Source: Candidatus Bathyarchaeota archaeon B23 | GTDB taxonomy: Archaea; Thermoproteota; Bathyarchaeia; TCS64; B23 | Reading direction: 5' to 3' | DNA length: 9,994 nucleotides | NCBI GenBank assembly: GCA_001593875.1 | Contig: LUCA01000069.1 | Coordinates: forward strand, 1-9,994 | Shown: positions 6,028 through 9,994 of the stretch, one piece after another | Layout: each line of letters opens with the position of its first letter | How positions within the stretch are numbered: position 1 is the first letter of the stretch | Notes under the pieces: model-generated | What the model saw: only the letters and a program-made list of their open reading frames with translations | Database searches by the model: none | Told to the model about the DNA's origin: nothing | Made by a program: the position numbers and the translations under genes

Positions 6028-6034
6028 CCCTCCC
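6028..6034 (-). promoter_or_regulatory. Shine-Dalgarno that fixes the TTG start of the ATP-grasp gene
   Basis: GGGAGGG on the - strand ends four bases before the TTG at 6023. With an in-frame TAG a few codons upstream and no closer ATG or GTG in frame, this site decides the start. An ATG in the same stretch (in GTATGGGAGG) is out of frame. Confidence 0.7.
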
Positions 6035-6056
6035 ATACCTAAACGCCACCCCCCTT

Positions 6057-7109
6057 TTAGGTTTCCCTCATCCACGGCCTGTAGAGGTCCTCGTCGACCC
6101 CCAGCTCCCCGGCCAGGTCGACTAGGCGGCTCCAGAGGGCTTCGGGGAGGGGGACTCCCCCCCTCATCCTCCTCCGCCTCGTCTCCCACTCCGGCTCCCC
6201 GGGGATCATGACCCTCATCCCGGCCTCAGCCTCGCATCGCTTAACCCCCCTCAGTATGGCCTCACACCTCTCCCTGAAGGCCTCGAGGCCGACGAAGGCG
6301 TCGGGGTCTAGGGCTATGATGAAGACTCCGTTCGTCGAGGGGGGCTCCTCCTCCGGGTCGAGGCCTGACCTGGAGCCCGTCAAGGCGGCCCCCAACAGCT
6401 CGTTCACCAGCTGGAGGCAGTATCCCTTATGGCCTCCGAAGGGCAGCAGCCATCCCCCGGCGTCGAGGGCGGCGGGGTCGTCGGTCTCTCCGCCATCCTT
6501 ATCCCTGATCCAGCCTCGTGGTATGCGCCTCCCCTTCAGGAGGGCCTGCCTCACCTTCCCGTGGGCGACGACGGAGGTGGCGTAGTCGAGGAGGAAGGGC
6601 TCTCCGCCGGTGGGGATGGCGATGCTGAGGGGATTCGTCCCCAACACCCGTCCACGGCCGCCGTAGACGGTGACGACGGGGTGGCCGACGTTGACGAACA
6701 TCAATGCCACGAGGCCTCGCTCAGCGGCCCAGGCGGTGTAGTAGCCGACTCGGCCGATGTGGTTACACCTATAGGCGGCGACGGCGGAGATGTGGCTCCT
6801 CTCCGCCTTCTCCACGGCCACCTCCATCGCCTTCATCGCCGTCAGCTGCCCGAAGCTCCAGCGTCCATCGACGAGGGCCGTTGTGGCCGTCTCCTCGACG
6901 ACGGTGGGCGCGGCCTCGACGTCGATATAACCCCCCTTGATTCTCTCGGTGTAGGTGAGGTAGGCGACGACGCCGTGGGAGTCATGCCCCGTCAGGTTGG
7001 CCTCCACTATGGTCTCGGCGACGAATCGGGCCTTCTCCCTCGCCGCCCCGAGGGAGGTGAAGATGGCCGTTCCCAGCTCAACTAGGGCGTCGGCGGGGAC
7101 CGTGATCAC
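6057..7109 (-). CDS. Malate/L-lactate/sulfolactate dehydrogenase family 2-hydroxyacid dehydrogenase
   Basis: This 350-residue enzyme belongs to the type-2 malate/L-lactate dehydrogenase family (ComC/YlbC/DpkA relatives), an NAD(P)-dependent fold unrelated to the classical MDH. By family it oxidises or reduces 2-hydroxy/2-oxo acids such as malate, lactate, sulfolactate or hydroxyglutarate. Landmarks: GHDSHGV (41-47) with the catalytic-site His, CNHIGRVGYY (115-124), the nucleotide-binding GTNPLSIAIPT (157-167), DYATSVVAHGKV (175-186) and PFGGHKGYCLQL (223-234). Length and motif order are those of the family. It starts with GTG four bases after the threonine aldolase stop and ends 33 nt before the ATP-grasp gene. 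The substrate cannot be fixed from sequence; delta-piperideine/pyrroline reductase members also exist in this family. The neighbouring ligase makes a cofactor-biosynthesis role worth considering. Confidence 0.9.
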   Translation of the reverse strand: MITVPADALVELGTAIFTSLGAAREKARFVAETIVEANLTGHDSHGVVAYLTYTERIKGGYIDVEAAPTVVEETATTALVDGRWSFGQLTAMKAMEVAVEKAERSHISAVAAYRCNHIGRVGYYTAWAAERGLVALMFVNVGHPVVTVYGGRGRVLGTNPLSIAIPTGGEPFLLDYATSVVAHGKVRQALLKGRRIPRGWIRDKDGGETDDPAALDAGGWLLPFGGHKGYCLQLVNELLGAALTGSRSGLDPEEEPPSTNGVFIIALDPDAFVGLEAFRERCEAILRGVKRCEAEAGMRVMIPGEPEWETRRRRMRGGVPLPEALWSRLVDLAGELGVDEDLYRPWMRET

Positions 7110-7113
7110 CCTT

Positions 7114-8157
7114 CTACACCCTCTTCGGTATGAGCCTCTTTAAGCCGTCGAGGAGCTCCTCCACGTCCTCACGCTCTATGCCGTAGTGGGTGACGAGCCT
7201 CACTATGGGGGAGTTGGCCCCTCCATGGCTCCTCCACCCCAGCTCGGCGCAGGCCTTCTTCCAGTCCTCGCCGCTCCAGCCGAGGGGTGAGACGTCGATG
7301 TAGACCATATTCGTCCTGACGGGGTGTAGAATCCTTATGCCCATCTCCCTGAGGCCGTCGGCCAGGAGCTTGGCGTTCTCGTGGTCCTCCTCCAGGCGGT
7401 CCACCATCTTCGTCAGGGCGATGATCCCAGGGGCTGCGATGACGCCGGCCTGCCTCATGCCTCCGCCCATCATCTTGCGGTATTTCCTCGCCCTCTCTAT
7501 GAACTCCTCGGAGCCGACGACCAGCGACCCTATGGGGGCTGAGAGCCCCTTGGAGAGGCAGAACATCACGGAGTCGGCGTATCGGGCCAGCTCCTTCACG
7601 TCGACCCTCAGGGCGACGGCGGCGTTGAAGACCCTCGCCCCATCCATGTGAACCGGGAGGCCGTATCTCTTCGCCACCTCCCAGTCGGCCTCCAACTGCT
7701 CTGGGGTGAGGGGGATTCCCCCCGCCCTATTATGGGTGTTCTCCACGCAGATGAGGCCCGTCCTCGGGTAGTGGATGTTCGGAGGCCTTATGGCTGCCTC
7801 CACATCCTCAGGCCTCATCCACCCCCTCTCCCCCCTCACGGGCCTCGCCGTGAGGCCTCCTATGACCGCGTAGCCGCCGACCTCGTAGAGGTAGGTGTGG
7901 CTCTCGGCCTCCAGGATGATCTCGTCTCCCCTCCGGGTGTGCGCCAGGATGCTGACGAGGTTCCCCTGGGTTCCACTCGTCACCAGCAGCGCGGCCTCCT
8001 TCCCCAGCTTCTCGGCCGCCAATCTCTCCAGCCTGTTGACGGTGGGGTCCTCGCCGTAGACGTCGTCCCCCAGCTCCGCCCTCGCCATCGCCTCCCTCAT
8101 CTCGGGCGTGGGGAGGGTCACGGTGTCGCTCCTAAGGTCTAGATTCTTCTCCACCAT
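7114..8157 (-). CDS. ltaE: Low-specificity L-threonine aldolase
   Basis: This PLP enzyme (fold type I) cleaves L-threonine or L-allo-threonine to glycine and acetaldehyde, and can serve in glycine supply or threonine breakdown. With the ATG at 8157 it has 347 residues, the normal length. Landmarks: the N-terminal LDLRSDTVTLPTPEM (6-20), GDDVYGEDPTVNRLE (30-44), the TSGTQGN phosphate-binding turn (60-66), ESHTY (85-89) with the ring-stacking His87, VENTHNRAGG (138-147), HMDGAR (170-175) with the Asp that contacts the pyridine nitrogen, and CLSKGLSAPIGS (200-211) with the Schiff-base Lys203. The C-terminal Arg320 in VRLVTH is also in place. A TTG at 8166 would add three residues, but it lies inside a small inverted repeat and the ATG is preferred. 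The acetaldehyde product and the glyoxalase-II-like neighbour suggest aldehyde handling, by inference only. Confidence 0.93.
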   Translation of the reverse strand: MVEKNLDLRSDTVTLPTPEMREAMARAELGDDVYGEDPTVNRLERLAAEKLGKEAALLVTSGTQGNLVSILAHTRRGDEIILEAESHTYLYEVGGYAVIGGLTARPVRGERGWMRPEDVEAAIRPPNIHYPRTGLICVENTHNRAGGIPLTPEQLEADWEVAKRYGLPVHMDGARVFNAAVALRVDVKELARYADSVMFCLSKGLSAPIGSLVVGSEEFIERARKYRKMMGGGMRQAGVIAAPGIIALTKMVDRLEEDHENAKLLADGLREMGIRILHPVRTNMVYIDVSPLGWSGEDWKKACAELGWRSHGGANSPIVRLVTHYGIEREDVEELLDGLKRLIPKRV

Positions 8158-8163
8158 CCCGTC

Positions 8164-8180
8164 CAACCAGATATTGGTTG
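8164..8180 (-). repeat. Inverted repeat just upstream of the threonine aldolase start
   Basis: CAACCA and TGGTTG form a perfect 6-bp inverted repeat around a five-base spacer (ATATC on the - strand). It sits in the 35-nt gap between the metallo-hydrolase stop and the aldolase ATG, which is the longest gap in the operon, and ends six bases before that ATG. It could be a hairpin near the ribosome-binding region or an operator. No good Shine-Dalgarno is seen here apart from GGACGGG. Confidence 0.5.
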
Positions 8181-8192
8181 ATGCCTGAGGCT

Positions 8193-8843
8193 TTAAGGGT
8201 TAGACCTGGCGTTCTCGTAGGCCATGGCTATATGCCTATGGGCCTCCTCGTAGACGGGGCTTCCATGCCCTGGGAGGAGGACCTCGACCTCCAGCTCCGT
8301 CAGCCTCCCCAGCGACTCGACCATCTCCTCATAGCCCCCCGTCTCGCCGTCGTAGCGTCCATAGTAGCCCCAGGGGAAGACGGTGTCCCCTGAGAAGAGG
8401 ATGCCCTCCTCCTCGGCGTAGAGGCAGATGCTCCCCCCCGTATGCCCGGGGGTCCAGAGCACCCTCAGCGGCCAGAGAGACGTCTCCACGACGTCTCCCT
8501 CCTCCACCTCGATGAGGCCCTCGACGTAGGTGGCGATGTGTCGAGCGTCAAGCCGATGGATATAGACCCTGGGCGCCGCCCTCTCGAGGAGGCGGAAGAC
8601 GCCGCCGACGTGATCGTGATGCGCATGGGTCAACACCACCCCCCTCACCCCCTCCGCCTCGACGCCGATCTTCTCCAGCTGAGGCCAGAGGGGGTTCAGC
8701 CTATTCCCGACGCCGGCGTCGACGAGCACCGCCTCATCGACGTCGAGGACGTAGACGTTGCTGCAGAGGCCCTCACCCACGATGAGGTGGACCCCCTCCA
8801 GCCTGGAGCTCTTCCCGCTGAGGTCTAGGATCTTGGGCATCAT
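8193..8843 (-). CDS. Metallo-beta-lactamase-fold hydrolase, glyoxalase II-like
   Basis: This 216-residue zinc hydrolase has the complete dinuclear site: THAHHDH (72-78, HxHxDH), TPGHT with His134, SGDT with Asp153, and PGHG with His193. Length and motif spacing match the short glyoxalase-II-like/RNase Z-unrelated group found widely in archaea. Members hydrolyse thioesters (such as lactoylglutathione-type substrates), lactones or quinolone-like esters, so the substrate is open. It starts in an ATGATG pair; the first ATG overlaps the YbaK stop by four bases (8840-8843), and GGAGGAGGG lies directly upstream, serving either ATG. It is a second, unrelated subfamily to the UPF0282 protein at 3427-4308. 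Position next to threonine aldolase fits aldehyde or thioester detoxification, but that is inference. Confidence 0.88.
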   Translation of the reverse strand: MMPKILDLSGKSSRLEGVHLIVGEGLCSNVYVLDVDEAVLVDAGVGNRLNPLWPQLEKIGVEAEGVRGVVLTHAHHDHVGGVFRLLERAAPRVYIHRLDARHIATYVEGLIEVEEGDVVETSLWPLRVLWTPGHTGGSICLYAEEEGILFSGDTVFPWGYYGRYDGETGGYEEMVESLGRLTELEVEVLLPGHGSPVYEEAHRHIAMAYENARSNP

Positions 8844-9346
8844 CCCTCCTCCAAGGGGGGCTTTGAGATCTCGGCGACGTCGGCGCCGGTCAGCCTCCTC
8901 ACATCCTTGGGGTTGATCTCCAGCAGCCTGTTTATGGCTCCCCCTCCGCCGTAGACGGTGTCCAGCTCCATCACCCTCTCGTCGATGATGGTTCTGATGG
9001 GCTTCTTGTGGCCTAGGGGGGGTAGAGCTCCCACCTCGTAGCCTGTCAGCGACTTCACGGCCCTCGGCCTGGCCCTCCTAACCCGTTGGACGCCGCAGAT
9101 CTCCGCCAGCCTCTCCTCATCCACCAGGCGATCCCCGGTGACTATCGCCAGTAGGGGGCGGCCCAGCTCGTCGACGTAGAGCATCGACTTGATGATACGC
9201 CCTCTATCGATGCCCAGCTGCCTCTCGGCTGCCTCCACCGTCATCGTATGCCCCTCAAACTCCAGCAGCCTGTAATCCACCCCCTCCTCCCTCAGATAGT
9301 CCTCCAGGTCCTCTGAGGATAGTCCCCCTCCTCTCCCGGAGTTCAC
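8840..9346 (-). CDS. YbaK/ProX-type aminoacyl-tRNA deacylase
   Basis: This 168-residue protein belongs to the YbaK/EbsC/ProXp family, free-standing versions of the prolyl-tRNA synthetase editing domain that remove wrongly attached amino acids (for example Cys or Ala) from tRNA. Visible family blocks are GHTMTVEAAERQLG (32-45), IIKSMLY (51-57) with the conserved Lys53, AIVTGDRLVD (67-76), the GYEVGALPPLGHK loop (102-114) that shapes the substrate pocket, and YGGGGAINRLLEI (132-144). The start is GTG, preceded by GGAGAGG four bases upstream. It is the first gene of the six-gene - strand operon and is divergent from the 54-residue membrane protein. The amino-acid specificity cannot be read reliably. 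Confidence 0.9.
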   Translation of the reverse strand: MNSGRGGGLSSEDLEDYLREEGVDYRLLEFEGHTMTVEAAERQLGIDRGRIIKSMLYVDELGRPLLAIVTGDRLVDEERLAEICGVQRVRRARPRAVKSLTGYEVGALPPLGHKKPIRTIIDERVMELDTVYGGGGAINRLLEINPKDVRRLTGADVAEISKPPLEEG

Positions 9347-9367
9347 CTCGCCTCTCCTAGAGAAGAG

Positions 9368-9391
9368 TTATATCGCTCCTCTCTTAAGTAT
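9368..9391. promoter_or_regulatory. Divergent promoters of the six-gene operon and the membrane microprotein
   Basis: Two TATA-like boxes lie in the 50-nt gap between facing start codons. TTATAT (9368-9373) reads + and its centre is about 26 nt before the ATG at 9397, so transcription would begin at or next to the start codon. CTTAAG within ATACTTAAG (- strand, 9391-9383) is placed to start near 9360, giving a leader of about 14 nt with the Shine-Dalgarno of the YbaK gene. Each box lies inside the opposite transcription unit's start region, so the two promoters overlap physically. Based on spacing only. Confidence 0.45.
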
Positions 9392-9396
9392 CGACG

Positions 9397-9561
9397 ATGG
9401 GCTGGAAGTCCCTGGAGCTGGCCTTATATCTCTGCGCCATAGCCAACTACTGCTACGCCTTCTGGAGCCTGATGAGGAGTGACGCCGTGAACACCGTCAT
9501 CTCCATGATCACCTTCCTGATCTTGATCAAGGCCTCCGTCGAGTTCGGAGAGGAGGATTAG
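9397..9561 (+). CDS. Small two-helix membrane protein, 54 residues
   Basis: I do not recognise a family. The frame encodes a short Met-Gly-Trp-Lys start, a first hydrophobic helix about LELALYLCAIANYCYAFWSL (6-25) rich in Tyr and Cys, a polar turn MRSDAVN (26-32), a second helix about TVISMITFLILIKASV (33-48), and an acidic end FGEED. That is the profile of a small hairpin-like membrane protein with both ends probably on the same side. No Shine-Dalgarno precedes the ATG, but a TATA-like box lies about 26 nt upstream, the arrangement of a leaderless archaeal message. Its TAG stop overlaps the TAA of the convergent porB (TTAG). Codon use (high G+C, AGG for Arg) agrees with the neighbours. The two helices and the promoter spacing make it more likely real than chance. 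Confidence 0.62.
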   Translation: MGWKSLELALYLCAIANYCYAFWSLMRSDAVNTVISMITFLILIKASVEFGEED

Positions 9562-9994
9562 AGGGGGAACTCCCCCATCTCATCGAGCCTCAGCAGCCTC
9601 TCCCAGTTCTCCTCCACCATCCGCTGTATCTCCTCCATCTCCTCGTCGCCGAGATGCCTAAACCTCCCCTGAAGCCTGAGATACTCCTCGAGGGGCTTCA
9701 ACTTCTTCGGCTTGTAGGTCAGCCTGAACTCACGGCCGTCGACGATCTCGTAGAGGGCCCACATCCCCGTCTGGACGGCCAACCTCGCCACCTCTATGGT
9801 ACGGCTTGGATCGAAGCGCCACCCAGTGGGGCAGGGGGAGAGGATGTCGATGAACCTGAAGCCCCTCAGCCTCTTCGCATGCAGCGTCTTCCCTATCAGG
9901 TCGGTGGGGAAGGCTATGGAGGCGGTGGCGACGTTGGGAACGTGGTGGGCTGCGACGATGAAGGGGAGATTCTTCCTAGGCGTCTCCTTCCCAC
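9558..9994 (-). CDS. porB: Pyruvate:ferredoxin oxidoreductase beta subunit, C-terminal part (partial)
   Basis: The gene is cut by the right edge; 144 C-terminal residues are present. The visible part starts GKETPRKNLPFIVAAHHVPN, followed by VATASIAF, then LSPCPTGWRFDPSRTIEVAR, the PCPTGW block typical of the beta chain of archaeal-type four-subunit 2-oxoacid:ferredoxin oxidoreductases. It ends with ALYEIVDGREFRLTYKPKKLKP and a GRFRHL segment that is typical of PorB. The complex decarboxylates pyruvate with CoA, giving acetyl-CoA, CO2 and reduced ferredoxin, or runs in reverse. The thiamine diphosphate and Fe-S motifs would lie upstream of the window. A 2-ketoisovalerate (Vor) beta chain is the main alternative. 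Confidence 0.88.
   Translation of the reverse strand, partial: GKETPRKNLPFIVAAHHVPNVATASIAFPTDLIGKTLHAKRLRGFRFIDILSPCPTGWRFDPSRTIEVARLAVQTGMWALYEIVDGREFRLTYKPKKLKPLEEYLRLQGRFRHLGDEEMEEIQRMVEENWERLLRLDEMGEFPL

Noticed and set aside
6429..7085. Open frame of 218 codons on the + strand
   Set aside because: Composition is Gly/Asp/Val-rich without motifs, and it lies fully opposite the hydroxyacid dehydrogenase with all its family blocks.
7648..8142. Open frame of 164 codons on the + strand opposite threonine aldolase
   Set aside because: Shadow frame; no motif, and the aldolase on the other strand has every catalytic block.
1..9994. CRISPR arrays, insertion sequences, tRNA or rRNA genes
   Set aside because: No regularly spaced direct repeats, transposase-like frames, terminal repeats or tRNA T-loop signatures were found on either strand by reading.

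Overview
The window is a compact, G+C-rich stretch of an archaeal chromosome. The gene set is archaeal throughout: the short archaeal type of triosephosphate isomerase, a UPF0282-type metallo-beta-lactamase protein, a COG1340-type coiled-coil protein, an S25e-like ribosomal protein, a TM1367-like (DUF369) cyclophilin-fold protein, and a four-subunit-type pyruvate:ferredoxin oxidoreductase beta chain. Arg is mostly AGG, GTG and TTG starts are frequent, and TATA-like boxes lie about 25 nt upstream of likely transcription starts. S25e is known from TACK and Asgard lineages and is missing from most Euryarchaeota, so a Thermoproteota/TACK member, probably thermophilic, is the best guess. The sequence does not identify the species.

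Layout, left to right. (1) 1-1492 (+): the last residues of a left-handed-beta-helix sugar-nucleotide enzyme, coupled by a 1-nt TGATG overlap to a GlmM-type phosphosugar mutase. This looks like a UDP-GlcNAc (or related NDP-sugar) module. (2) 1479-2162 (-): triosephosphate isomerase, convergent with and overlapping the mutase. (3) 2252-2608 (+): a single-domain cupin, divergent from tpiA across one TTTATA element that can be read on both strands. (4) 2587-4308 (-): a UPF0282 metallo-hydrolase followed by an overlapping coiled-coil protein gene. The coiled-coil gene carries an apparent single-base frameshift near 3297-3300. (5) 4367-4672 (+): S25e-like winged-helix protein, divergent from the UPF0282 gene. 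(6) 4673-4788: a 116-nt spacer with two small palindromes and a T-tract. (7) 4789-9346 (-): a six-gene, tightly packed probable operon. In transcription order it encodes a YbaK-type tRNA deacylase, a glyoxalase-II-like metallo-hydrolase, L-threonine aldolase, a 2-hydroxyacid (malate/sulfolactate-type) dehydrogenase, a RimK/MptN-like ATP-grasp ligase and a DUF369 protein. (8) 9397-9561 (+): a 54-residue two-helix membrane microprotein with an apparently leaderless promoter. (9) 9558-9994 (-): the C-terminal part of PorB, cut by the window edge.

Central metabolism is represented by TIM and PorB, and cell-surface or glycoconjugate precursor supply by GlmM and its partner. The six-gene operon combines amino-acid and oxo/hydroxy-acid chemistry with an amino-acid ligase. 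The pairing of a hydroxyacid dehydrogenase with a RimK/MptN-like ligase resembles the last steps of pterin-cofactor tailoring in methanogens, but this is inference only. There is no CRISPR array, insertion sequence, tRNA or rRNA, and no gene-free stretch longer than about 120 nt. The strongest points for follow-up are the frameshift in the coiled-coil gene, the coupled ligase/DUF369 pair, three back-to-back divergent promoters, and the leaderless membrane microprotein.
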